Shown here: positions 44,728 through 52,478 of the stretch, one piece after another
How positions within the stretch are numbered: position 1 is the first letter of the stretch
Layout: each line of letters begins with the position of its first letter
Source: JAFGRU01 sp016934985
Lineage (GTDB): Bacteria; Desulfobacterota; Desulfuromonadia; Desulfuromonadales; JAAYDE01
Assembly (NCBI GenBank): GCA_963665045.2
Contig: CAXXJQ010000003.1
Span: 558,001 to 622,000, forward strand
DNA: 64,000 bases
Direction of reading: 5' to 3'
Translations under genes and position numbers: made by a program
The notes under the pieces: model-generated
Told to the model about the DNA's origin: nothing
What the model saw: only the letters and a program-made list of their open reading frames with translations
Databases searched by the model: none

Positions 44728-45498
44728 TTATCGTGCCTGTGCCGCACAGCCGATAGCACCGTTGAACTGTGGGTGGGGAGGGACAACGATGCGAGCCTGG
44801 GTGGAGGTTTCCAGAAGGCAAATGAGGGCACCGTTTTTGGCGACTCCGCCGGTGACTATGAGAGTGTCTTTGTCAAAGGGGCGGAGCATGGGGAGGACGC
44901 GTTTGAGGAGGGCATTGTTGACACCGGCGCAGAGGTGCTCAAGAGGATGACCCTCGATGATTTTGCCGATGAGTTCGCTTTCGCCGAAAATCCCGCAGGT
45001 GGCGTTGAGGGGGATAGGATTGGAAGCATGACGGGATAGCTCCTCCAGGGAAACGTCGAGGACTGCGGCCATGCTTTCGAGATAACGGCCGGAAGATGCG
45101 GCGCATTTGTCGTTCATGATGAAATCGACCAGCAGGCCGTTTTCGACCCTGGCGACTTTGGTATCCTGTCCTCCCATGTCCAGCAGGGTGAAGGTGGTCA
45201 GGCCTGTTTGAAATTCGGCGCCTTTGCAGTGGGCTTGAATTTCGGGAATAACACGAGCGTTTTCAAGGTCGATATTGTTGCGGCCATAACCCGTTGCAAC
45301 AACCGGGATCGCCTTTTCTTGAAACTCAATGTCGACTCCCGCGGCACTGAAATCAATGGTTAGTTTTCCTTCGTGAATGCCGCTGTATTGTTTGTAAAAG
45401 GGGATGGTATCGAATGATTTGAACCACAGGATGTTCTTATCCTGGAAAGCGATCATTTTGATGCGGCGACTACCGAGATCGATGCCGAGAGCGGTCAT
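44728..45498 (-). CDS. BadF/BcrA/HgdC-type ATPase, 2-hydroxyacyl-CoA dehydratase activator-like
   Basis: 256 residues from the ATG at 45498. It has an ASKHA fold with the phosphate loop GIDLGSRRIKM and LLDMGGQDTKVA. C132 (NDKCAASSGR) and C168 (NATCGIFGESE) are the two cysteines that, from each half of a dimer, hold one 4Fe-4S cluster. Family members use ATP hydrolysis to push a low-potential electron into a partner iron-sulfur protein. The start overlaps the stop of the HgdB-like gene (ATGA), so that protein is the likely partner. Confidence 0.92.
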   Translation of the reverse strand: MTALGIDLGSRRIKMIAFQDKNILWFKSFDTIPFYKQYSGIHEGKLTIDFSAAGVDIEFQEKAIPVVATGYGRNNIDLENARVIPEIQAHCKGAEFQTGLTTFTLLDMGGQDTKVARVENGLLVDFIMNDKCAASSGRYLESMAAVLDVSLEELSRHASNPIPLNATCGIFGESELIGKIIEGHPLEHLCAGVNNALLKRVLPMLRPFDKDTLIVTGGVAKNGALICLLETSTQARIVVPPHPQFNGAIGCAAQAR

Positions 45499-46481
45499 GA
45501 CGCCCCCTTGGCGGCCCGAAGCATTTCCAGAAAGCATTCGATGCGGATCAGGGAACGGGCATCAAGAGGGGCCGGCTGGTCGCCTTCAAGGGTCAGAACC
45601 GGCAAACTGAGATTTTTGCGCAGGACAATGTCCTCGATCTGGCGGAAGCAGAAGGACTGAACGTAATGGATGACCCCGTCGATGCGGCGTTTCTCCAGTT
45701 CCTTTTTGATGTCCTCCAGACGAAAGAAGATTCCGTAAGGGTAGGTATATTGCAGATATTGGTCGACGATATCCGCGGTTGGAAAGGGCATGGTGAATTG
45801 CCTCTGGGTCTCGTTGAAAACGACGCGAGCCCCCAACTTTTCCAACGCCGGATAAAGATCGGGAAAAATGGGCGGGACACCGACGTAGGCCAGGCGCAAA
45901 TCCTCCTTCAGTGGTTGGCGTTGACCGGCCTCTGCCAGAAAAGAGTCGATTTCAAGGCTGAACCTGTCAAGGTCGCCGTTCATATCCGAGGAGCAAACTT
46001 GGAAATAGTGGTTTTCCCTTCCGGTAACACGATCCTCCTGCCAGGTCATGCGGTCGATTTCGTGGATTTTTTCGCGGATGAGGTCAAGGTGTTTTTTCGC
46101 TTTTCCGATTTGAGCGGTATCGACTTGGAACTGCTCCGCAAGGCTGTGAATCTGTCCGGCGAGGGCTTTTTCGGAATGTTCAAACGGATAGGCGAAAGGA
46201 ATGATTTTTATCCCCTGGGAAGAGAGGACTTCCATCAGCGCCCGGGTATTGGAGCAGTCTCCTTCGGTAACGGAAATAACCTTCCGGATGTCGAAATTTT
46301 GAATGGCGCCGTAAATTCCTTTGATCCAGCCGCAGGTGTTGCGGGGAAACCCAGCCATTTCAGCTTTATCGATCAATTCCTGGGGGGTTTCGTGGTTGAC
46401 AAAGAGATTGTTGAGATCCAGGATTGATTCCCCGGCGGCGAGAGGGATTTCCAGGGGAATAGTGGTTGTGATACCGACCAT
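45495..46481 (-). CDS. HgdB/FldC-like iron-sulfur protein (2-hydroxyacyl-CoA dehydratase D superfamily)
   Basis: 328 residues. Cysteines are seen at C50 (PRNTCGWIKG), C76 (EGDCSNTR), C163 and C278 (VQSFCFRQIED), the layout that binds a 4Fe-4S or double-cubane cluster in this superfamily. Only one dehydratase-type subunit is present; true 2-hydroxyacyl-CoA dehydratases need two different ones plus a CoA transferase, which are absent. It may therefore be closer to the homomeric double-cubane-cluster proteins that use the ATPase partner for hard reductions. The substrate is unknown. It lies in an operon between a small membrane protein and the ATPase. Confidence 0.85.
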   Translation of the reverse strand: MVGITTTIPLEIPLAAGESILDLNNLFVNHETPQELIDKAEMAGFPRNTCGWIKGIYGAIQNFDIRKVISVTEGDCSNTRALMEVLSSQGIKIIPFAYPFEHSEKALAGQIHSLAEQFQVDTAQIGKAKKHLDLIREKIHEIDRMTWQEDRVTGRENHYFQVCSSDMNGDLDRFSLEIDSFLAEAGQRQPLKEDLRLAYVGVPPIFPDLYPALEKLGARVVFNETQRQFTMPFPTADIVDQYLQYTYPYGIFFRLEDIKKELEKRRIDGVIHYVQSFCFRQIEDIVLRKNLSLPVLTLEGDQPAPLDARSLIRIECFLEMLRAAKGAS

Positions 46482-46484
46482 TAA

Positions 46485-46817
46485 TCAGTCGCCCCGGATA
46501 AAGAGAAAATAGATGACCAGGCCAACCATGACCGCACCGCCACCAATGAATGTGAGCAGGGTAGGGTTATTCAAACCCTCGAGATCAGTACCTCTTTCCA
46601 TGGTGTATGCAATCAGGAATGCAAACCCGGTGGTCCCGACGATCGTCGCAAAGAGGAGGCGAAGTTTTAGGAGAAGACAAAGGAGGGCTATTACTGCCAT
46701 GGTGATTAAAAACCACGGCTCGTAAATCAGTTCGCTTAAATTCATATTTTTCAGCATTTCCATAACATGTTCAGTTTCGAAATTGCTGAAAAAATCTTTA
46801 ATGGAAGAAAAGTCCAT
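46485..46817 (-). CDS. Small membrane protein of unknown function
   Basis: 110 residues. The amphipathic N-terminus (about 1-30) is followed by hydrophobic segments at about 35-50, 52-72 and 86-107, and it ends FLFIRGD. No known motif is visible. It ends 3 bp before the HgdB-like gene, so the two are cotranscribed and probably functionally linked. The ribosome site at 46817 is weak, and an ATG about 19-23 codons in may be the real start. Confidence 0.75.
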   Translation of the reverse strand: MDFSSIKDFFSNFETEHVMEMLKNMNLSELIYEPWFLITMAVIALLCLLLKLRLLFATIVGTTGFAFLIAYTMERGTDLEGLNNPTLLTFIGGGAVMVGLVIYFLFIRGD

Positions 46818-46978
46818 ATTGCCGTACTCAAAAAGATTAAGGGTTATTTGCCAGGCAAAACCTTATCAATATTTTGGATGTTGGAAAAGCCGGAAAATTG
46901 TTTTATTACCACCGGATAACGTCGAAAATCCAGGTTTTTCCTTTAATAGCAAGAAAAGTGCCTTCTGGGTTTAACGGG

Positions 46979-47266
46979 TTAAAAGGGTTCCTGGCCAAAC
47001 TGCATACGCAGGCGTTCCTTGACATTCTGCTCATAGAATTCTTCTCGAGAAAAGGAAAAACGATAGTCGCGGCAGTAGGCTGTGACGATATCATAGGCCG
47101 AGTTGATTTCCCGTATTCTGTTGGAGTTTCCATCCCCCTTGTCGGGATGATGAAGTTTGACGAGTGCCCGATAACGCTCCCTGATCTCCTCCCAAGAAGC
47201 TTTGTCCGGTAGGTTGAGAATTTTTGCGGCGTTCTGTAATTCTTCGTAGGTCACTGAAAACCTCAT
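46979..47266 (-). CDS. Short J-domain protein (DnaJ-like)
   Basis: 95 residues, consisting almost only of a J-domain. Helices flank the HPD motif (H40-P41-D42 in KLHHPDKGDG), followed by INSAYDIVTAYC. There is no Gly/Phe region, zinc domain or membrane helix. It should stimulate a DnaK-type ATPase; the client is unknown. It lies upstream of the HgdB-like operon in the same direction, with about 160 bp between. Repeat copy C lies about 105 bp upstream of its start. Confidence 0.88.
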   Translation of the reverse strand: MRFSVTYEELQNAAKILNLPDKASWEEIRERYRALVKLHHPDKGDGNSNRIREINSAYDIVTAYCRDYRFSFSREEFYEQNVKERLRMQFGQEPF

Positions 47267-47370
47267 GCGCTGAGTTTGCCGTTGTCGAGCCCAGGAGCCC
47301 GGAACAGTTGGTACAACCTATTGGGATATTTCACACAACAATAAAATTATGAAATGAAAGAAGGGGATTT

Positions 47371-47480
47371 TACAAGCTTTATTATTTACCAGGGGAAACG
47401 TTAACCATTGGGAGTTTAACAGCCGCCGTCCTGGCGGCAGATGCCCTTTCCATGAGCGCCCCAATCCCATCAGGTGATCC
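47371..47480 (-). repeat. Dispersed MITE-like element, copy C (internally deleted)
   Basis: On the minus strand it shares the block CGCTCATGGAAAGGGCATC, then CTGCCGCC-AGGAC-GGCGGC and CCCAATGGTTAACGTTTCCCCTGG with the other copies. About 25 bp are missing between that block and the AAGCTT-like right end. No target duplication is visible. The surrounding stretch 47267-47640 holds no gene that I can recognise. Confidence 0.6.
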
Positions 47481-47649
47481 ATTATTTGCTGCAGAGTAAT
47501 GTCGAGGAGTCAGGTCTCTCCTCAGTAAGTGGCGGGAATTCCTTTTTAGTTTAAAAATTCGGTATTCATTAAACCGGGGGTTGAGGTGCCTATTTGAAAA
47601 GGCGCCTGGAAAGCGGCAAAAAAACTGTTTGCCGGGCTGTGATTGTGGC

Positions 47650-47678
47650 TTGACAGGGGGGCTCAATCTACCTATATT
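47650..47678 (+). promoter_or_regulatory. Sigma-70 promoter of the amino-acid ABC transporter operon
   Basis: TTGACA (47650-47655), a 17-bp spacer and TATATT (47673-47678). The transcript would start near 47685 and have a leader of about 130 bases. This is the best sigma-70 match in the window. Confidence 0.7.
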
Positions 47679-47812
47679 CGGCATGGAAATTTTTTTAAAT
47701 AATGAAACTATTCACCTTGGTGCTAGATGGTTTTGCGGTGTTTTTTCCAGGGTCATCGCAAGTTCATTGTAGTGAAGAGTTTCCAAATAATTAACCGGAT
47801 TGGGAGGGGGAA

Positions 47813-48571
47813 ATGATGTTGAAAGGTAAATTGTGGAGCGGTCTGATTCTGGTGGTTTTTCTGATTTTCGCAACGGCCGGCGGGGCATTGGCACTCGAAA
47901 AATCCTATATCAACGGCATTGATGCAAACTTCCCGCCGTTTGCTTATGTAGATAAGACCGGTCAGCCAAGTGGTTTTGACATCGATGCCATCAACTGGAT
48001 TGCCCAAAAGATGGGTTTTGAAGTTAAGCACCAGCCCATGGACTGGGATGGCATTATCCCCAACCTTGTGGCAAAAAAAATCGATTTCATCGCTTCCGGC
48101 ATGAGCATCACCGAGGACCGGGCCAAGGTCGTCAATTTCAGCAATCCTTATTGGGAAATCAAACAGGTCTTTGTTGCAAAGAAGGGTTCCGGCCTCAGTG
48201 TTGACGATGTTAAGGCCAAAGAGGGCGCCCTGGGGGTTCAGCGCGGCACTTCCGAAGCGGAATGGCTCAAAGACGAAGCTGCCAAAAACGGCTGGAAGTT
48301 TGAATTGAAGTACTATGATTCGGCTCCTATGGCCATTGAGGACGTGGTTAACGGGCGTATTGTCGCGGCAGCCATGGACGATGCCCCGGCCAAGGATGCA
48401 GCAGCGAAGAAGCCGGTTCAGATAATCGGGACCTTTGGTATGGAAGAGGAAATGTTCGGTATTGCCGTACGCAAAGAGGACAAGGAACTCCTTGATGCTC
48501 TAAACAAAGGTCTGAAAATGCTCCAAGCTGATCCCTACTGGAATGAGCTGGTAGAAAAATATCTCAAATAA
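47813..48571 (+). CDS. Polar amino-acid ABC transporter, periplasmic binding protein
   Basis: 252 residues, with GGGAGGGGG before two adjacent ATG codons. A signal peptide probably ends after GGALA at about residue 27. The mature protein is a family-3 solute-binding protein with the N-terminal pattern DANFPPFAYVDKTGQPSGFDI, then DGIIPNLVAKKIDFIASGMSIT. It captures an amino acid for the permeases and ATPase encoded downstream. The ligand (arginine, glutamine, cystine or another) cannot be read reliably. A hairpin after it probably keeps it more abundant than the membrane parts. Confidence 0.93.
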   Translation: MMLKGKLWSGLILVVFLIFATAGGALALEKSYINGIDANFPPFAYVDKTGQPSGFDIDAINWIAQKMGFEVKHQPMDWDGIIPNLVAKKIDFIASGMSITEDRAKVVNFSNPYWEIKQVFVAKKGSGLSVDDVKAKEGALGVQRGTSEAEWLKDEAAKNGWKFELKYYDSAPMAIEDVVNGRIVAAAMDDAPAKDAAAKKPVQIIGTFGMEEEMFGIAVRKEDKELLDALNKGLKMLQADPYWNELVEKYLK

Positions 48572-48602
48572 GGGATCGTGATTTTCAGGGCGATGGTTTT
48601 TC

Positions 48603-48640
48603 AGCCGGAAGGTGGCGTCAGGCCCCTTCCGGCTTTTCAG
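48603..48640 (+). terminator. Hairpin between binding-protein and permease genes
   Basis: AGCCGGAAGG (48603-48612) pairs with CCTTCCGGCT (48625-48634), followed by TTT. It is probably a partial terminator or an RNA stabiliser for the binding-protein message. Confidence 0.7.
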
Positions 48641-48688
48641 CGTTTATATTCTGCATAGGATTTTATTCCGTTTTAAATGGGAGTTGCG

Positions 48689-49366
48689 GTGCCGGAAGCC
48701 TTTCTGGTCATAAAAGAATCTTTCCCCTACCTTCTTGAGGGGGCCGGAGTGACTGCGGCGGCCGTTGTTGGGGCCATGTTCTTTGGCCTGATTATCGGCG
48801 TTGTTTTGGCGGTTCTTCAGGTCTACGGCCCGCGTCCCCTGGGGCGGTTGGCGGGTTTGTACATCTGGTTTTTCCGGGGGGTGCCGGTCCTGGTCCTGCT
48901 CTTTCTTTTTTACTTCGGCCTCTTTTCCCTCATTGGCGTCAATTTGAGCGCTTTTACTTCCGTTATCCTGGTCCTGGGCATGACCACCGGCGCTTATCAG
49001 TCGCAGATCTACCGAGGGGCTATCGAATCATTGCCCTACGGCCAGTTGAAGGCCGCCCGGGCTTTGGGGATGAGTGACTGGACCGCCATAAAAAATATCA
49101 TCCTGCCGCAGGCCCTGCGCCTTTCCATTCCCGGCTTTTCCAACGAATATTCCATCATTCTCAAGGATTCAGCCCTGGCTTTCGTGCTCGGGACTTCCGA
49201 GATTATGGCCCGCACCCACTTCGTGGCCTCACGGACCTATCAGCATCTCCCTCTCTATGTGACGGCGGGCATACTTTATTTTATTCTGACCTGGCTGGGC
49301 GTCAAAGCGCTGCGCAAGCTGGAAGACAGGGTGAGAATACCGGGGTATTCCCACCACCAGGGATAA
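48689..49366 (+). CDS. Polar amino-acid ABC transporter permease (HisM/GlnP type), first
   Basis: About 225 residues. The GTG at 48689 has GGGAG at ideal distance, whereas the in-frame ATG at 48677 has none. There are about five membrane helices. The EAA loop reads ESLPYGQLKAARALGMSDWTA, the contact with the ATPase, and FRGVPVLVLL is typical of the His/Glu/Gln family. It forms the membrane channel with the permease encoded at 50143-50808. Spacing to the ATPase gene is 3 bp. Confidence 0.92.
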   Translation: MPEAFLVIKESFPYLLEGAGVTAAAVVGAMFFGLIIGVVLAVLQVYGPRPLGRLAGLYIWFFRGVPVLVLLFLFYFGLFSLIGVNLSAFTSVILVLGMTTGAYQSQIYRGAIESLPYGQLKAARALGMSDWTAIKNIILPQALRLSIPGFSNEYSIILKDSALAFVLGTSEIMARTHFVASRTYQHLPLYVTAGILYFILTWLGVKALRKLEDRVRIPGYSHHQG

Positions 49367-49369
49367 GAC

Positions 49370-50143
49370 ATGACCATTACTGAAAACGGCCCGGTGCTGC
49401 GGGCGGAAAATATCTCCAAGGTGCTAGGCGGCAAGCAGATCCTGAAGGGGGTCTCCTTTACTTTGAAAAAAGGAGAACTGAAGGTCCTGATCGGGCCTTC
49501 AGGCGGGGGAAAAAGTACTCTGTTGCAGTGCATCAACTTCCTGATTCCTCCGGATGAGGGGCAGATATACCTGGATGGAGAAGAAATTCACATTCATCGC
49601 AAACGCGACCTCTATGCCTACCGCCAGAAGGTCGGCATGATCTTTCAGGATTTCAACCTTTTCGATCATCTCAATGCCCTGGAAAATGTTTCCATCGCCC
49701 TGCGCAAGGTCAAAAAAATTGCTAGAAAGGAGGCGCTGGAGCGGGCCATGATCGAGCTGGAGCGGGTCGGCATCGGCGACAAAGCCAACCTTTATCCGGC
49801 CCAGTTGTCTGGTGGACAGAAACAGCGCGTCTCAATCGCCCGCGCCCTGGCCATGGACCCCGAGGTCATGCTGCTTGACGAACCGACCTCGGCCCTCGAC
49901 CCGGAACTCATCGGCGAGGTCCTGGCCGTCATTCGTAATCTGGCCCAGGATGGCATGACCATGATCATGGCGACCCACCAGATTGGTTTTATCCGGACCC
50001 TGGCGGATAACATCCTGTTTATGCAGGAGGGCGAGATCATCGAGCAGGGTCCGCCGAGTGAACTGCTGATGGCAGGCAACGCTACCCGTGTCCAGCAATT
50101 CTGTGCCAAAATGAACGAACTCTACGAGGAGCCCGAGATCTGA
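49370..50143 (+). CDS. Polar amino-acid ABC transporter ATPase (GlnQ/HisP type)
   Basis: 257 residues. Walker A is GPSGGGKST, the Q-loop is MIFQDFNLFDH, the signature is LSGGQKQR, and Walker B with the D-loop is VMLLDEPTSALDPE. The H-loop is ATHQIGF. It powers uptake by the two permeases on either side, with which it overlaps or nearly overlaps. Its stop shares one base with the start of the second permease. Confidence 0.95.
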   Translation: MTITENGPVLRAENISKVLGGKQILKGVSFTLKKGELKVLIGPSGGGKSTLLQCINFLIPPDEGQIYLDGEEIHIHRKRDLYAYRQKVGMIFQDFNLFDHLNALENVSIALRKVKKIARKEALERAMIELERVGIGDKANLYPAQLSGGQKQRVSIARALAMDPEVMLLDEPTSALDPELIGEVLAVIRNLAQDGMTMIMATHQIGFIRTLADNILFMQEGEIIEQGPPSELLMAGNATRVQQFCAKMNELYEEPEI

Positions 50144-50808
50144 TGGATTGGAGCTTTTATGCCCAGGAACTGGTCCCGGCCCTTAACCAGGGTCTGGTCA
50201 AGACCATCCTGCTGATTATTCCATCGGCATCCATCGGTCTCCTCATGGGCATTGTGGTAGGTACCCTGCGAGCCTACGGCCATCCGCTCTTGCGCAAGCT
50301 TGGCGACGGCTATGCCGGACTGTTTCGCGGGACCCCCCTTGTCGTTCAGCTTTTCGTGCTTTATTTCGGCCTTCCCAACCTGGGAATCTACCTGGAACCC
50401 TATACGGCAGCGGTTGTGGGCTTTATCCTTTGCACCAGCGCCTATCAGTCCGAATATATCCGCGGTGGGCTCCTTTCCATCCGGCGTGGACAACTGCTCG
50501 CCACTCAGGCCCTTGGTTTCTCCAGGATACAGTCCATGCTTTGGATCATCCTTCCCCAGGCTGTTCGTCGTGCCCTGCCGGGTTGCAGCAACGAGATTGT
50601 CTATCTGATCAAATATTCATCCCTTGCTTACATCATCACTTTTATTGAGCTAACCGGTGAAGGGAAAATCCTGGCCACCAAGTATTTCCGTTTTACCGAG
50701 GTTTTTCTGGCCATCGGTCTCTATTATCTCATTATGGTGACGGTGGCCGATTTCGGTCTGAAAAAACTGGAAAAGCGGCTTTACATCCCCGGTTTTGGCA
50801 AGGGTTGA
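50143..50808 (+). CDS. Polar amino-acid ABC transporter permease, second
   Basis: 221 residues and about five membrane helices. The EAA loop reads LSIRRGQLLATQALGFSRIQ, and FRGTPLVVQLFVLYFG is the family signature. It forms a heterodimer with the permease at 48689-49366. Its start overlaps the ATPase stop, and the GlcD-type gene begins 38 bp after its end. Confidence 0.93.
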   Translation: MDWSFYAQELVPALNQGLVKTILLIIPSASIGLLMGIVVGTLRAYGHPLLRKLGDGYAGLFRGTPLVVQLFVLYFGLPNLGIYLEPYTAAVVGFILCTSAYQSEYIRGGLLSIRRGQLLATQALGFSRIQSMLWIILPQAVRRALPGCSNEIVYLIKYSSLAYIITFIELTGEGKILATKYFRFTEVFLAIGLYYLIMVTVADFGLKKLEKRLYIPGFGKG

Positions 50809-50846
50809 TCGGCTTCCCCATTTTTTCATGTTTTGGAAGGAATTTA

Positions 50847-52229
50847 ATGGCTCAACGTCAGTTACTTTCATCTGAAGCCAGAGATGCTCTATATGGCAGT
50901 TTCGAGTCCGGGCAGATTCTGTCCCAGCCGGCTGAACTGGAGAACTATGATCGTGATGCTTCGGAACTGCGCATTGTCCCGGAACTTGTCGTCAAGGCCC
51001 GTTGCCGCGAGGATGTACAGAAACTTTTCGAGTTGGCCAACCGCTTTGACTTTCCCGTCATTCCCCGAGGCGGGGGGACGGGCCTGGCCGGCGGTTGTTT
51101 GGCGTCCCAGGGCGGGGTTGTCCTTTCCCTGGAGGAAATGAGCCGCATTCGCCTGGTGGATGAAAAGAACCTTATTGCCGTGGTGGAGCCCGGTGTCATC
51201 ACCGAAACCCTCAAGAATTCGGCCCGTGAAAAAGGGTTGTTCTATCCGCCCGACCCAGCGGGCCTTGACAAGAGTACTATCGGAGGCAACGCTGCCACCA
51301 ACGCCGGCGGACCGGCCTGCGTCAAGTTCGGGACGACCCGCGATTACATCCTCGGCCTGGAGGTGGTGCTTCCCAACGGGCATCTAATCCGCACCGGCGT
51401 GAATACCCGCAAAGGGGTGGTCGGCTATGATCTGACCCATCTCATGGTCGGTTCCGAGGGAACCCTCGGGGTCATCACCGGCCTGACCCTTAAACTGATT
51501 CCCCACCCCGCGGCGGTGGCCGGCATGGCCATTGTTTTTCCGGACATGGCCAAAGCCACCCGGGCAGTCGGTGCCGTTATGGGAGCCGGTTATCTTCCCT
51601 TTGCCATTGAGTTCATGGATCACCGCTGTCTTCATCTGGTCCAGGATCAGCTGCCCTTCCCGGTGAGTGGCAGCGAGGCCATGTTGCTTATGGAAATGGA
51701 CGGTCCTGAGGCGCAGGTTGCCGAGGGCATCAAGGCCATGGGCAATATCTGCCTGGAGTCCGGGGCGCGGAGACTGCTGCCTGCCGCTAATGACGAGGAG
51801 CGGGAACGTCTCTGGGAGGTGCGGCGGGCGGTTTCCCTGCGTATCCACGATACGGCTGGTCTCTATATGTCCGAGGATGTGGTTGTCCCCATCAGCCGCA
51901 TCGCCGATCTGGTCGCCGCTTTGCCCGCGTTGGAAGAAAAATATGATCTGACGGTCTATTCTTTCGGTCATGCCGGGGATGGCAATATTCATCTCAACAT
52001 TACGGCCGACGGTCCCGAAAGGATGCCTCAGGTTGAGGAAGGGATCAAAGATATCCTCGGTGTGGTTTTGCAGATGGGCGGCACCATTTCCGGGGAGCAC
52101 GGCATCGGCCTGGCCAAGCTCCCGTTTATCGCCATGGAGCTTTCACAGGAGAGTCTGGAATTGCAGAAGGGGATCAAAAGGGTTTTCGATCCCAAGGGGA
52201 TATTGAATCCGGGCAAAGTTTTTCCTTGA
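50847..52229 (+). CDS. FAD-linked 2-hydroxyacid oxidase/dehydrogenase (GlcD / D-lactate dehydrogenase type)
   Basis: 460 residues from the ATG at 50847, with GGAAGGA upstream; an earlier in-frame ATG at 50805 overlaps the permease. The N-terminal FAD-binding_4 domain has PRGGGTGLAGG, IGGNAATNAGG and GSEGTLGVITG. The C-terminal FAD-oxidase domain has the HAGDGNIH metal/substrate site and GGTISGEHGIGL. It oxidises a D-2-hydroxyacid (glycolate, lactate or an amino-acid-derived 2-hydroxyacid) to the 2-oxoacid. Between an amino-acid transporter and an aminotransferase, an amino-acid catabolic substrate is plausible but inferred. The partner GlcE/GlcF subunits are not adjacent. Confidence 0.92.
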   Translation: MAQRQLLSSEARDALYGSFESGQILSQPAELENYDRDASELRIVPELVVKARCREDVQKLFELANRFDFPVIPRGGGTGLAGGCLASQGGVVLSLEEMSRIRLVDEKNLIAVVEPGVITETLKNSAREKGLFYPPDPAGLDKSTIGGNAATNAGGPACVKFGTTRDYILGLEVVLPNGHLIRTGVNTRKGVVGYDLTHLMVGSEGTLGVITGLTLKLIPHPAAVAGMAIVFPDMAKATRAVGAVMGAGYLPFAIEFMDHRCLHLVQDQLPFPVSGSEAMLLMEMDGPEAQVAEGIKAMGNICLESGARRLLPAANDEERERLWEVRRAVSLRIHDTAGLYMSEDVVVPISRIADLVAALPALEEKYDLTVYSFGHAGDGNIHLNITADGPERMPQVEEGIKDILGVVLQMGGTISGEHGIGLAKLPFIAMELSQESLELQKGIKRVFDPKGILNPGKVFP

Positions 52230-52246
52230 TTTTAATCCGGTAGTAT

Positions 52247-52400
52247 CGGGGGTTGCGTCCCCCGGCGACGCTTTCTTTCTTTTTACGTCAAAAAGAAAGA
52301 AGCAAGGAAAAGGACGCCCCACGACTTGCCCTCCGGGTTCCCTACGATCCAAGGCTGTTTTGAGGACGGTCAGAAACTCGCAAAACCCGCTCAGACAGTC
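52247..52400 (+). repeat. Dispersed repeat with CTTTCTTTCTTTTT palindrome
   Basis: A hairpin CGGGGG-TTGCGT-CCCCCG (52247-52264) is followed by an imperfect palindrome CTTTCTTTCTTTTT / AAAAAGAAAGAAG (about 52271-52302). After that come GCAAGGAAAAGGACGCCCCACGAC-type sequence and CTCCGGGTTCCCTACGATCC. Similar sequences recur between genes in many proteobacteria, as I recall. A shortened relative lies at 7127-7190. It separates the GlcD-type gene from the aminotransferase. Confidence 0.6.
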
Positions 52401-52478
52401 TGCCCGTTTTTTTTTCTAAACAACCTTTCCGCTCCGGCTGTGTCGAAGGGGATGACAAGCGAAAAATGAATATAGATT

